Shown: positions 7,237 through 15,196 of the stretch, piece by piece
Numbering within the stretch: the stretch's first letter is position 1
How the letters are laid out: each line of letters starts with the position of its first letter
Source of the DNA: Sphingomonadales bacterium
GTDB taxonomy: Bacteria; Pseudomonadota; Alphaproteobacteria; Sphingomonadales; Sphingomonadaceae
Direction: 5' to 3'
NCBI GenBank assembly: GCA_028868335.1
Contig: JAGWUU010000014.1
Span: 1 to 21,210 of the forward strand
Length of the DNA stretch: 21,210 nucleotides
Notes under the pieces: model-generated
What the model was told of the DNA's origin: nothing
Seen by the model: only the letters and a program-made list of their open reading frames with translations
Databases searched by the model: none
Made by a program: the position numbers and the translations under genes

Positions 7237-7764
7237 ATGGCCAATACCGGAACCGCATCGCTGACGATCGCTGAACTGCGCGAGTTCGCCAGCTTCACGC
7301 CGTGCGAGCAGCGCTATATCAAGCGCAGCCTTGATGTCGGGCTGGGCCGTCAGGATGCGTTCAAGCTGTGGGCGCGTGACGATAGTGAGAGCCGTTCGAT
7401 CCGCAGCCAGTACGTGGTCTATCAGGAACTCAAGGCGCTGCGCGGTCAGGTGCCCGCCGAAACCGGATTCGAAGCGATCGAGGGGTATATCGGCAAGCTG
7501 GTTCGCGTGGCCGCGTTCGATCTGGCCCAGGAACGGATCGAATGCTTCTCCGCCTTCCGCTTCCTTTATGAACGCCTGCTTGGCGCCGAAGTCCGGCCCT
7601 TCCTGCCCAGCGCCTTCTGCGCTGCCGCCGCTTTGCCGCAGATTCGCCCGGACAAGCGCAAGAACCTGCTCCAGTCGATCAGCGAAGCCGCCGCCACCGC
7701 GCCGGGCTGGTCGGCACGCGAGCCCAGCTTCTATCCCGAATGGGTCGAGAAGGAAGCCGCCTGA
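7237..7764 (+). CDS. conserved-looking hypothetical protein, 175 aa
   Basis: I do not recognise this protein. It is soluble and probably mainly helical, with no signal peptide or membrane segment. Its start reads MANTGTASLTIAELREFASF. The central part (about residues 45-120) is rich in charged and aromatic residues, including SIRSQYVVYQELKALRGQ and RIECFSAFRFLYERLLGAE; the end is YPEWVEKEAA. Third positions are GC-rich throughout, which supports real coding. It is divergent from the methyltransferase and is followed after 86 bases by another unrecognised gene on the same strand, so the two may form a small unit. The region just before the ATG folds into a hairpin. Confidence 0.75.
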   Translation: MANTGTASLTIAELREFASFTPCEQRYIKRSLDVGLGRQDAFKLWARDDSESRSIRSQYVVYQELKALRGQVPAETGFEAIEGYIGKLVRVAAFDLAQERIECFSAFRFLYERLLGAEVRPFLPSAFCAAAALPQIRPDKRKNLLQSISEAAATAPGWSAREPSFYPEWVEKEAA

Positions 7765-7850
7765 AGCGGGAGGGCGCATCGCGTGTCTCGTAACCCGATT
7801 TCAACCATTGTGCCGCTAACTCCCTTGCAGGTAGCGTCGGGGAAGCGCGT

Positions 7851-9500
7851 GTGAATACCATCGCCGTTGACGGATTGAACGAAGAGGCCTTCCGCCGCTC
7901 GATCGAAAGCAGGCTGCGTCAGGACAAGGCCGGCGCCGCAGTCGAGAAACTGCGCTCGCTGCTGGCGGACTACGCCGGACCTGGCAAAATTCTTCCCGAA
8001 CGCTTCCTGACCATTGGTGCCGACGATCTTGTGCTGACCGGCTGGGAAGGGCTGGGCGAGGCGGTGCGCCGCCACGATCGGCCCGGCCGCCCGGTTACTG
8101 CCCTGTCGATCGCGTTCGGCTGGCCCGGCGAGGATGTGCCCCAGCCCGACGCGCAGGGGTGCCTCCACCCGTTTGTCGAGACAAGCTATTACACCGACGA
8201 TGCTTTTCCCTTTTCCCAAAGCGCCCGCGACGACCTGCTTGAGGGCTATTCCTACCATGGCTGTACATGGTCCGGTGATTGCGAGGCGACCGACATGGCG
8301 GTCGCGGTTGGCGGAATCGATGACCTGCACGGTGCCCTCGCCGCGCTCGAAGCCCGCCTGCTCGCCAGCGACGAGCCTGAGGATGAAGAGGTCCGCGCCG
8401 GTTCGCTGGGTGCCTGCCTGCTCTCCGCGCTGCTGTTCCAGGCGATACGCGAACGGGTAGCCCACGACGGACTGCCCCGCCCGCTCTGCGTGTTGGCGGG
8501 TAGCAACGGGGTCTATCCCTATTTCGATGCGCCGGTTGCGGGAATGCCTGAGGAAGCGCTCAAGGCTGCCGAAACCGAAGACGAATCGGCTCCGACCGAC
8601 CGCGGGGTTCCGGCGCCACGCTACAGCAGCCTGCTTGTCACCGGCATTCCCCGCGCCCGCAAGCGTGCGGTGCTGGTGCTTGAGGAAAGCGAAGAGGAAA
8701 TGGCGGTTCGCATCGCCAACCTGCGCGGGCTCCACCATCGCGACGATACGGGCGCCTCCGCAACGCAGGGCATCGAACCCGAAGTGGCTGCATCGCCGCC
8801 GCCCGAATCGCCGATCATCCCGGCGCCAAACGGCCCGCTGATGGCCAAGAAACCGTCCGGCCAGTCGTGGGATTTCCGCGATATGCTCGGCCCGCGCGAA
8901 TCGGAGTCGCCCGCGGCATTCGATTCGGATGAATTCCGCGACGATGATGATCTACCGGGGGACCATTCTGGCGGATTTTCGAGCGAGCCCGAGCTGGGGC
9001 GTGACGAACCATCACCGCCCCAGCCCGAATCACCTGATACTCGATCGCCATCGGAGCGGCCGACCCCGTCGTGGCTCGAAGGGATACCGCCCGAGCCGGA
9101 GCAGCCCGCGCCGGATCTGCCCACGCCGTCCACGCCGCGGCTCGAGCCGGTGGCATCCGTACCGCGGCCGCGTTTTCCCAGCCAGACCGCGATCCGCCCG
9201 GGCTTTTCATTGCTCGATCCGACCCTCCAGGAACGCCTCGATTCGCTGCTGGCCCCGCACGTGTCTGAACAAGGTCCGGCCGAATCCGGACAGGGCGAGC
9301 CGTTTGGCGAAGAACCGGAGCAAGCAACTGCCCAGCCGGAAGCCACTCCTGATCTTGGCACGATCTGGCCGTTCGGTATCGGCTGGCTGGAGGGCGATGC
9401 GGCAGCTTTCTGCGACGACGATACCCGCGAGGGCGGCGAAAATCCTTCGCGTCCCGGGCTTTGGTCACGGTTGCGCCGCTGGCTGCGTTTGAGGGGCTGA
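7851..9500 (+). CDS. hypothetical protein, folded N-terminal domain plus long acidic/proline-rich tail
   Basis: I do not recognise a family. The GTG start at 7851 is preceded by GGGGAAG and gives 549 residues. Residues 1 to about 275 look folded: hydrophobic positions are regular (ALSIAFGWPG, SLGACLLSALLFQAIRERV) and two Cys sit close together in YHGCTWSGDCEATD. From about 290 to 500 the sequence is low-complexity, dominated by Pro, Glu, Asp and Ser, and probably disordered. The last 15 or so residues turn basic and aromatic (PGLWSRLRRWLRLRG), an amphipathic tail that could touch membrane or nucleic acid. There is no signal peptide or membrane helix. Function is unknown; neighbours give no firm clue. 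Confidence 0.75.
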   Translation: MNTIAVDGLNEEAFRRSIESRLRQDKAGAAVEKLRSLLADYAGPGKILPERFLTIGADDLVLTGWEGLGEAVRRHDRPGRPVTALSIAFGWPGEDVPQPDAQGCLHPFVETSYYTDDAFPFSQSARDDLLEGYSYHGCTWSGDCEATDMAVAVGGIDDLHGALAALEARLLASDEPEDEEVRAGSLGACLLSALLFQAIRERVAHDGLPRPLCVLAGSNGVYPYFDAPVAGMPEEALKAAETEDESAPTDRGVPAPRYSSLLVTGIPRARKRAVLVLEESEEEMAVRIANLRGLHHRDDTGASATQGIEPEVAASPPPESPIIPAPNGPLMAKKPSGQSWDFRDMLGPRESESPAAFDSDEFRDDDDLPGDHSGGFSSEPELGRDEPSPPQPESPDTRSPSERPTPSWLEGIPPEPEQPAPDLPTPSTPRLEPVASVPRPRFPSQTAIRPGFSLLDPTLQERLDSLLAPHVSEQGPAESGQGEPFGEEPEQATAQPEATPDLGTIWPFGIGWLEGDAAAFCDDDTREGGENPSRPGLWSRLRRWLRLRG

Positions 9501-9667
9501 AGGCAGGCGAAACCGATCCCCAGGCCAGCGGGAGCCTTGCCGGCAAGCGCTGGACTCTCGGTTTTGCGCACATAATGCAATTTCCAAATCGACAAATCGC
9601 GCGCGTCGTGCAAACAGCGCGTGCCACGCCTCGATTGCGGGCATTATTCCAACTAGGGGAATTCCGG

Positions 9668-9871
9668 ATGAAGAAGATTGTTATGGTCGCCGCCGTTGCT
9701 GCCGCCTCGCTGAGCCTCGCTGCTTGTGGTGGCAAGAAGGATGCTGCGCCCGCCGCTGACGCTTCGGCCACTGCCGATGCCGCCACCGACGCTGCTTCGG
9801 CCGCTGCGACCGACGCTGCTGCCGCTACCGACGCTGCTGCCGCTTCGACCGACGCTGCTGCCGCCAAGTAA
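9668..9871 (+). CDS. small Ala/Asp-rich lipoprotein, 67 aa
   Basis: The N-terminus MKKIVMVAAVAAASLSLAAC is a lipoprotein signal peptide with lipobox LAAC, so Cys20 should be lipidated, giving a mature peptide of 48 residues. After GGKKDAAP the rest is almost only Ala, Asp, Thr and Ser in repeats of the type TDAAAA. It is probably an extended or helical envelope peptide; I know no function. AGGGGA lies eight bases before the ATG, and a strong terminator follows 19 bases after the stop, so it is likely a single-gene, possibly abundant transcript. The 167-base gap upstream holds AT-rich patches (ATAATG near 9572, CATTAT near 9640) that may contain its promoter, but none is convincing. Confidence 0.85.
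   Translation: MKKIVMVAAVAAASLSLAACGGKKDAAPAADASATADAATDAASAAATDAAAATDAAAASTDAAAAK
9809..9865 (+). repeat. in-frame 18-nt tandem repeats in the lipoprotein gene
   Basis: The 18-mer ACCGACGCTGCTGCCGCT occurs at 9809-9826 and 9827-9844 identically, and once more at 9848-9865 with one final-base change after an inserted TCG codon. A shorter relative (ACCGACGCTGCT) lies at 9785-9796. Each unit encodes Thr-Asp-Ala-Ala-Ala-Ala. Nucleotide identity suggests recent slippage or duplication. Confidence 0.85.
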
Positions 9872-9890
9872 TCGGTTTCCCGAAGAACAA

Positions 9891-9939
9891 GGCCGGGTGA
9901 GGCGGATGTGGACCACCGCCGCGCCCGGTCTTTTCTTTT
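9891..9939 (+). terminator. intrinsic terminator after the lipoprotein gene
   Basis: A stem of about 15 base pairs, with left arm GGCCGGGTGAGGCGG and right arm CCGCCGCGCCCGGTC (two mismatches and one wobble), is followed by TTTTCTTTT. It is a strong Rho-independent terminator for the plus strand. It may also help stop the converging DUF1905 transcript. Confidence 0.9.
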
Positions 9940-9948
9940 GCGCGATGT

Positions 9949-10260
9949 TCAGCGCGCCGCGATCAGCAATTCGACGCGAATGCGATCGCCGATGGCCAGT
10001 CCCGTCGCGTTTTGCACGGCTCGCTTGATCGGCACCAGATAACCGCCATCGCGTGGAAACAACGAAGTCTGGAAAATGATACCGCTTGCGCGCGCACGGA
10101 CCGGGACGACACCCCAGCCGTAGCTTGCGACGCTTGCCGCGAACCGGATTTCGCCGGTCAGCTCTTCCGGCACCGGGGCGAACAGGTAAGGCGCCGGGCC
10201 TCGCCACTCGATAATTTCCGCTTCAAACGCGATGTCCAGCAGGGGCGGCTCGATGGTCAC
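9949..10260 (-). CDS. DUF1905 domain protein
   Basis: This 103-residue protein matches the DUF1905 family: FEAEIIEWRGPAPYLFAPVP at the start, then GWGVVPVRARASG, FQTSLFPRDGGYLVPIKRAV and a final LAIGDRIRVELLI. The family is a small beta-barrel-like domain of unknown biochemical role, sometimes compared to AbrB-like folds. The start is a GTG whose last three bases overlap the stop of the upstream acyl-CoA synthetase (GTGA), so the two are translationally coupled and in one operon. A link to acyl-CoA metabolism is suggested only by this coupling. Confidence 0.87.
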   Translation of the reverse strand: MTIEPPLLDIAFEAEIIEWRGPAPYLFAPVPEELTGEIRFAASVASYGWGVVPVRARASGIIFQTSLFPRDGGYLVPIKRAVQNATGLAIGDRIRVELLIAAR

Positions 10261-12062
10261 CCCTTGTACAGGGCCTCCATCCGCTCACCATAGCGCTCCT
10301 TGAGCTTGTGGCGGCGAATCTTGAGGCTGGGGGTCATCTCCTCGTTTTCGATCGAAAACGGTTCGTCGGCGAAACCATACTGCCGGACCTTCTCGATCAC
10401 CGAGAGATCCTGGTTGACCCTGTCGATCGCCGCGCGAACCGCGCTGCGGAAGGCGGGCAGTTCCTGCAGTGCGTGCAGGTCGAATTTTTCACCGTTGGCG
10501 CGGGCCCACTCCAGCGCCCATTCGGCGTCCGGGACGATCAGCCCGACGAGGTAAGGGCGCTTGTCGCCGATCACCATGGCCTGGGCGATCTCGGGCTGAA
10601 GCGTCAGAATGCCTTCGACCTTCTGCGGAGAGACGTTGTCGCCCTTGTCGTTGACGATCATGTCCTTCTTGCGGTCGGTAATGACGATCCGGCCCTTGTG
10701 GTCGATATGGCCGATGTCGCCGGTGTGGAGCCACCCGTCCTGAAGTGCCTTCGCCGTTTCGGCTTCGTTGTGCCAATAGCCGCGCATCACCAGTTCGCCG
10801 CGAACGAGGATCTCCCCGTCATCGGCGATCCGCACCTCGACCCCGTGCATCGGCGGACCGACCGTATCCATCTTGAGGCCTGCTTTTGGCCGGTTGCAGC
10901 TTATAACCGGCCCGGCCTCGGTCTGGCCGTAGCCCTGGAGCATGGTCAGCCCCATCGAATCGAAGAACACCCCGATGTCCGGGTTGAGCGGCGCACCGCC
11001 CGAAACCAGGGCTTTCAGCCGCCCGCCGAACCGGGCGCGGATCTTGGGGCGCAGCGCACGATCGATCAGCAGGTTCATCGGCGCATCGCGCCAGCGCCTG
11101 CGCCCCTGCGCCTTGAGCGTGCCGATGCCGATCGCGCGGTCCATCAGGTAGTTGGCGAGTCTGCCCTGCTTCTCGATCTGCTTCATGATCCGGGTGCGCA
11201 GCACCTCGAACAGGCGGGGGACGACGACCATGATCGTCGGGCGCACTTCCTCTATGTTGCTGGCGAGCTTTTCGAGCCCCTCGGAATAGTAGATCTGCGC
11301 CCCCACCCCGATTGGCAGCATCTGCCCGCCGGTATGCTCGTAGGCATGGCTGAGCGGCAGGAACGAGAGAAAGACCTCATCCTCCAGCCCGAAATCCTCA
11401 TCGAGAATGCGCGCTGCGCCGTCGACGTTGCAGATGATCGCGCCGTGGTGTTGCATCACCCCGCGCGGAGCGCCGCCGGTGCCGCTGGTGTAGATGATGC
11501 ATGCAAGGTCCGCGCGCCCGATCCCGCCGATCCGCGCTTCGACGGCGGTACGCGCGGCGGTGGCATCGCCCTGGATCAGCCTGTCCCACGGATGGTAGTC
11601 GAAACTTCCGGCCTGGGCGATGCGCAGCGGATCGATGCCGATGACATGCTCAGCGCTTGCCGAACGCAGGACCGCGGGCAGCAGCGTCCTGGCAAGCTTG
11701 TCGTTGCCGACGATCACCGCCCTGGCACCCGAATTGTCAAGCACGTGAAGATGATCGCGCTCGGTGTTGGTGACATAGGCCGGGACTGTAACGCAGCCCG
11801 CCGCCATGATCGCGAAATCCGCAATCAGCCACTCGGGGCGATTCTCGGAAACCAGCATGACCCGGTCGCCGGTCTGCAAACCGAGGCCGCGCAGTGACTC
11901 GGCCAGAACGCAGACCTGGCGGATCACCTCTGCCCAACTGAGCGATTGCCACGCCCCTGTGCGCTTGGCGGAAAGAAACGGCGCGTTACCGCGAGCATCG
12001 CCGCGCCGGAGCAGCATGGTGACCAGATTCGGCATGGTCGCCAGATCGGAAATATCCACCAC
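10257..12062 (-). CDS. long-chain acyl-CoA synthetase (AMP-forming)
   Basis: This enzyme activates fatty acids to acyl-CoA through an acyl-adenylate and belongs to the ANL superfamily, close to the ~600-residue long-chain ligases (FadD15/FAA type). Motifs seen in order are the P-loop IIYTSGTGGAPRGVMQHHG (about residues 190-207), FLPLSHAYEHTGG, GYGQTEAGPVISCN, WLHTGDIGHIDHKGRIVITD and the hinge region DRKKDMIVNDKGDNVSPQKVEG. The usual second Thr of TSGTTG is Gly here. I choose the GTG at 12062, which has AAAGGGG eight bases upstream. The next in-frame ATG (12035) would still keep all motifs, and the open frame extends to 12122. It lies 77 bases after ggt on the same strand and is coupled to the DUF1905 gene. 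Confidence 0.93.
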   Translation of the reverse strand: MVDISDLATMPNLVTMLLRRGDARGNAPFLSAKRTGAWQSLSWAEVIRQVCVLAESLRGLGLQTGDRVMLVSENRPEWLIADFAIMAAGCVTVPAYVTNTERDHLHVLDNSGARAVIVGNDKLARTLLPAVLRSASAEHVIGIDPLRIAQAGSFDYHPWDRLIQGDATAARTAVEARIGGIGRADLACIIYTSGTGGAPRGVMQHHGAIICNVDGAARILDEDFGLEDEVFLSFLPLSHAYEHTGGQMLPIGVGAQIYYSEGLEKLASNIEEVRPTIMVVVPRLFEVLRTRIMKQIEKQGRLANYLMDRAIGIGTLKAQGRRRWRDAPMNLLIDRALRPKIRARFGGRLKALVSGGAPLNPDIGVFFDSMGLTMLQGYGQTEAGPVISCNRPKAGLKMDTVGPPMHGVEVRIADDGEILVRGELVMRGYWHNEAETAKALQDGWLHTGDIGHIDHKGRIVITDRKKDMIVNDKGDNVSPQKVEGILTLQPEIAQAMVIGDKRPYLVGLIVPDAEWALEWARANGEKFDLHALQELPAFRSAVRAAIDRVNQDLSVIEKVRQYGFADEPFSIENEEMTPSLKIRRHKLKERYGERMEALYKG

Positions 12063-12139
12063 GTGCACCGCCCCTTTCGCTGCACAATCCTCTAATCCCG
12101 GAGACTGTGCTAGGCGCGGCACGTGGCCGGGGCAACTGC

Positions 12140-13864
12140 CTATTCGCTAATCGCTTTTCCTTCGCTGCGCGGATCGGCGGCGCCCATCAAGTGTCCGTCG
12201 ACCACTTCGATCGCGTTGGCCTTGAGCGGCAGTGCATGCGGGATGACGCTGGCATGGCCCAGGGCCTGCAAGGCCGGGATCATCGCCTCAAGGCTGCTGC
12301 CCTTCTCGACATAGATCGTTTCGGTCCCCGGGGCGAACAACACCGGAAGCGCCACGGCTTCCTGGGCGGACAGTTTCCAGTCAATCACGCCGATTACCGC
12401 GCGGATCACCTGGGCGGGAATAGTCGCGCCGCCCGCCGCGCCGACGGCCAGCCGCAGCTTGCCGTCCGGGCCGAACACAAGCGACGGACTCATCGACGAG
12501 CGGGGCCGCTTGCCGCCCTCGACGCGGTTGTTGGCCGGAACCCCATCGTAGATCGGATTCATGTCGAAATCGGTCAGTTCATTGTTGAGGAAGTAGCCGC
12601 CCGTCATCAGCCCCGATCCGAATGGGCTTTCGATCGTCGAGGTATAGCTCACGGCATTGCCGCGCCGGTCGATCGCGACGAAGTGCGAGGTGCCGTGTTC
12701 GTCGGCGGGCGCTGGATCGGCCAAGGTCAGCGCTTCGGCGCCGCGCGGCACCCCCGCCGTAACCGTTGCCATCGATCTGTCGGGCGAGATCAGCGCCGAC
12801 CGCTGCCGGAGATAGTCCGGATCGGTCATCCCCGCCACGGGTACACGGACGAAATCGGCATCACCGGAGTAGCGCGCCCGGTCGGCATAGGCGAGGCGCA
12901 TCGATTCGGCGATGAGGTGCCATGCCACCGGCGAATCCTTGCCCAGCGCGGTGAGGTCAAAGCGCTCAAGCTGCTTCAGCGTGGCGAAAACCGTGATTGC
13001 ACCCGAGCTTGGCGGACCCATTCCACAGATCCGGTACTGGCGGTAATATCCGCAGACCGGTTCGCGGTCCTTGGCCCGGTAGCCGCCGACATCGCCATCG
13101 GTCATCGGCGCGGGATTGCGGGCGGCGGTTGTAACGGTGGCGACGAAAGCCTTGCGGTTCTGGCCCGAATAGAACCACTTGGACCCTTGCGTGGCGATGG
13201 CCGTCATCGTGGCGGCCAGCGCCGGATTGGTGATCCGGGTGCCGACAGGCAACGGTTCGCTGTCCGCGCCATAGAACAGCTTGCGTCCGTCGCCGACAAA
13301 CGCGCCGGTCGCGGCGCTGCCTTTGAGCATGGCGTAAAGTCGCGGGGTCACGACGAAGCCTTGCCGCGCCAGCTTGATCGCGGGGGTGAACAGCCGCGCC
13401 CAAGGTAGCCTGCCGTTGGCCTTGTGGGCCTTGGCCGCGAGGGCGATGTTGCCGGGAACGCCGACGCTGGTTCCACCGGGCACCGCGTCGGGGAAACTCA
13501 TCACCTTGCCATCGCGGGTGAACCACTGCGGGGTGGCGGCGGCAGGGGCGGTTTCTCGCCCATCGATCGTCTCGACCGTCCCGCCTGGGCCGGTCTCGAC
13601 ATAGAATCCGCCGCCGCCGATCCCCGAACTTTGCGGTTCGACCACGGTGAGGGCAAGCATGGTGGCGATCCCCGCGTCGGTGGCGCTACCTCCTGCGCGG
13701 AGCATTTCCGCCCCGGCCTCCGCCGCGCGTGGATCGGCGGCGCTGACCATTCCGCGGGGATAGGCCTGCGGCGCAACGGGGCTGCGGGCGGGAGCGGGGG
13801 AGACTGCGAGAAGTGCGGCGAGGATCGGCAGCGGGGTGCGAAGCAGCGATGAGATTGGGGTCAT
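12140..13864 (-). CDS. ggt: gamma-glutamyltransferase, exported
   Basis: This is an N-terminal nucleophile hydrolase that cleaves or transfers the gamma-glutamyl group of glutathione in the periplasm. The 574-residue precursor has a hydrophobic N-terminus (about residues 1-27, LPILAALLAVSPAPARS) suited to export. The large-subunit start shows GMVSAADPRAAEAGAEMLRAGG and SSGIGGGGF. The self-cleavage site precedes Thr392 in DEHGTSHF, which becomes the catalytic nucleophile of the small subunit. Further conserved pieces are SYTSTIESPFGSG, LNNELTDF and RPRSSMSPS. It starts 10 bases after the pyrD stop on the same strand, so the two are probably co-transcribed, although they share no pathway. Confidence 0.96.
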   Translation of the reverse strand: MTPISSLLRTPLPILAALLAVSPAPARSPVAPQAYPRGMVSAADPRAAEAGAEMLRAGGSATDAGIATMLALTVVEPQSSGIGGGGFYVETGPGGTVETIDGRETAPAAATPQWFTRDGKVMSFPDAVPGGTSVGVPGNIALAAKAHKANGRLPWARLFTPAIKLARQGFVVTPRLYAMLKGSAATGAFVGDGRKLFYGADSEPLPVGTRITNPALAATMTAIATQGSKWFYSGQNRKAFVATVTTAARNPAPMTDGDVGGYRAKDREPVCGYYRQYRICGMGPPSSGAITVFATLKQLERFDLTALGKDSPVAWHLIAESMRLAYADRARYSGDADFVRVPVAGMTDPDYLRQRSALISPDRSMATVTAGVPRGAEALTLADPAPADEHGTSHFVAIDRRGNAVSYTSTIESPFGSGLMTGGYFLNNELTDFDMNPIYDGVPANNRVEGGKRPRSSMSPSLVFGPDGKLRLAVGAAGGATIPAQVIRAVIGVIDWKLSAQEAVALPVLFAPGTETIYVEKGSSLEAMIPALQALGHASVIPHALPLKANAIEVVDGHLMGAADPRSEGKAISE

Positions 13865-13873
13865 GCCCGGAGG

Positions 13874-14905
13874 CTATTCGCTTCCCACGGCATCGGCAAT
13901 GGTGGCGAAGCCATCGCGCTTCATCAACCGCTCAAGCCCGCGGGTGATGGTTCGGGCGATGCCCGGTCCGTCATAGGCCATGGCCGAATAGAGCTGAACG
14001 AGGCTTGCCCCGGCACGGATCCGCGCCCAGGCTTCGTCCGCCGTCGCGATTCCGCCAACCCCGACCAACGGCATCGCCCCGCCGGTGGCCGCGCGAAAAT
14101 CGCGCAGACGCTGCTGGGCAAGATCGCGCAAGGGAGTGCCGGACAATCCGCCGACTTCGTCCGCATTGGATGAACGCAGCGGTGGGCGCGAAATGGTGGT
14201 GTTCGAGACGATCAGCGCGCCAAGGCGCTTGTCGATGGCGATGCGGGCGATGGCATCAATGTCCGAGGGTTCCAGGTCGGGCGCGACCTTGAGGAACACC
14301 GGCGGGCCGCCGGGACCGCGCGCATCCAACACCGCGTCGAGCAGCCCGGTCAGCGCCGATTCGTCCTGCAGAGCGCGCAGGCCCGGCGTGTTCGGACTCG
14401 AGATATTGACCGCGAGGTAGCTGGCGAGCGGAGCCATCAGGCGCGCCATGGTGGCATAGTCCGCGATGCGGTCGACCGAATCCTTGTTCGCGCCGATATT
14501 GATACCGACCACGCCGGGGCGCCCATTTCGCCGCGCCAGCCGCGTGATCGCTGCCTCGGCCCCGCTGTTGTTGAAACCCATGCGGTTGATCACCCCGCGA
14601 TCCTCGTCGAGGCGAAACAGTCTGGGCTTCGGGTTGCCGGGCTGGGGCAGGGGGGTGATCGAGCCAACCTCTGCAAATCCGAACCCGACACCCAGCAGGG
14701 CGTCCGGCACTTCGGCATCCTTGTCAAACCCCGCCGCGATTCCCAATGGATTGGGGAAATCGAGTCCGGCAACAGTGGTCGAGAGTGGGCCGTCGCAGCG
14801 ATCTGTGCCTCCCAACGGCCAGGCCTTGAGGCCGATGATCGCGAGGCGATGGGCTTTTTCAGCATCGAATTGTGCCAGAACGGGGCGAAGCAGGGTGTAA
14901 AGCAT
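13874..14905 (-). CDS. pyrD: dihydroorotate dehydrogenase, class 2 (quinone)
   Basis: PyrD oxidises dihydroorotate to orotate in pyrimidine synthesis, passing electrons to membrane quinone through FMN. The 343 residues have the class 2 layout: an N-terminal amphipathic helical part for membrane contact (LYTLLRPVLAQFDAEKAHRL), then NPLGIAAGFDKD, PKPRLFRLDEDRGVINRMGF, the catalytic-Ser segment NISSPNTPGLR (residues 167-177), VSNTTISRP, GGLSGTPLRD and the FMN phosphate region LVGVGGIATADEAWARIRAG. AGGGT lies eight bases before the ATG on the minus strand. It leads a minus-strand group with ggt and possibly the acyl-CoA synthetase, and is divergent from the suf region. Confidence 0.97.
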   Translation of the reverse strand: MLYTLLRPVLAQFDAEKAHRLAIIGLKAWPLGGTDRCDGPLSTTVAGLDFPNPLGIAAGFDKDAEVPDALLGVGFGFAEVGSITPLPQPGNPKPRLFRLDEDRGVINRMGFNNSGAEAAITRLARRNGRPGVVGINIGANKDSVDRIADYATMARLMAPLASYLAVNISSPNTPGLRALQDESALTGLLDAVLDARGPGGPPVFLKVAPDLEPSDIDAIARIAIDKRLGALIVSNTTISRPPLRSSNADEVGGLSGTPLRDLAQQRLRDFRAATGGAMPLVGVGGIATADEAWARIRAGASLVQLYSAMAYDGPGIARTITRGLERLMKRDGFATIADAVGSE

Positions 14906-15024
14906 GGTTAAGTGACCCTATGGCGACCCTATCGTCCAGTGTCGATCCGCGAATGAGGTCAAGAGGTTGCAACCGATTTCATCGCTGGTCTGGGGCAACT
15001 CAACGGCATTTTTGTCGATTCCGT
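14906..15024. other. intergenic region between pyrD and the suf regulator, left part
   Basis: The whole gap from 14906 to 15237 is 332 bases. This left part must hold the pyrD promoter (minus strand); a TTGACC on that strand near 14957-14962 is a possible -35 without a good -10. It also has a 10-base palindrome GGTTGCAACC at 14965-14974 of unknown meaning. A TTG-start frame of 46 codons (14967-15107, plus strand) with GAGG eight bases upstream exists, but its third-position GC is only about 60 percent, so I do not call it a gene. Confidence 0.5.
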
Positions 15025-15036
15025 ACAATTTGCCAG

Positions 15037-15146
15037 CCCTCGAATCGGTTAGTCAAGGCTTGCGACCCGAAGGGCTCGAAGCTTTCCGCGACGAGTTCTT
15101 GACTTGATAGCGGCCCTCTCGGCACCCCGAGGGGGCCGCTCTTTTA
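15037..15146 (+). ncRNA. candidate small RNA or leader ending in an orphan terminator
   Basis: A -10-like TACAAT at 15025-15030 (poor -35) would start a transcript near 15037 that stops at the intrinsic terminator ending near 15146. No annotated gene runs into this terminator. Within the interval, AGTCAAG (15052-15058) and CTTGACT (15098-15104) can pair, enclosing CTCG/CGAG (15075-15078 with 15092-15095), so the RNA could be compactly folded. It could be a free RNA of about 110 nt or an attenuated leader of the suf operon. The evidence is structural only. Confidence 0.35.
15109..15146 (+). terminator. strong intrinsic terminator without an assigned gene
   Basis: Left arm AGCGGCCCTCTCGG and right arm CCGAGGGGGCCGCT pair over 14 bases with one G-U wobble and a four-base loop, followed by CTTTTAT. 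It faces the plus strand, 92 bases before the suf regulator start, and no clear gene precedes it. Confidence 0.88.
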
Positions 15147-15196
15147 TCTGGCAAGGCGGATCGCGGTTGAAATTCTCCCGCCCCGCCCCTAGGTGC

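Noticed and set aside
8815..9867. 350-aa open frame on the minus strand with an Ala-Ser-rich start
   Set aside because: It arises from the GC-rich repeats of the lipoprotein gene and the Pro-rich part of the 549-aa gene read backwards.
10308..11897. 529-aa open frame on the plus strand
   Set aside because: It is antisense to the acyl-CoA synthetase, whose motifs are complete. The composition (Asp, His, Val, Arg) is typical of an antisense shadow.
12107..13408. 433-aa open frame on the plus strand
   Set aside because: It is antisense to ggt, which has an intact catalytic Thr and full length; there is no recognisable domain.
14967..15107. 46-codon TTG-start frame ending next to the orphan terminator
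   Set aside because: It has GAGG eight bases upstream and a stop one base before the terminator, but third-position GC is only about 60 percent, well below its neighbours. I prefer a noncoding transcript there, without certainty.
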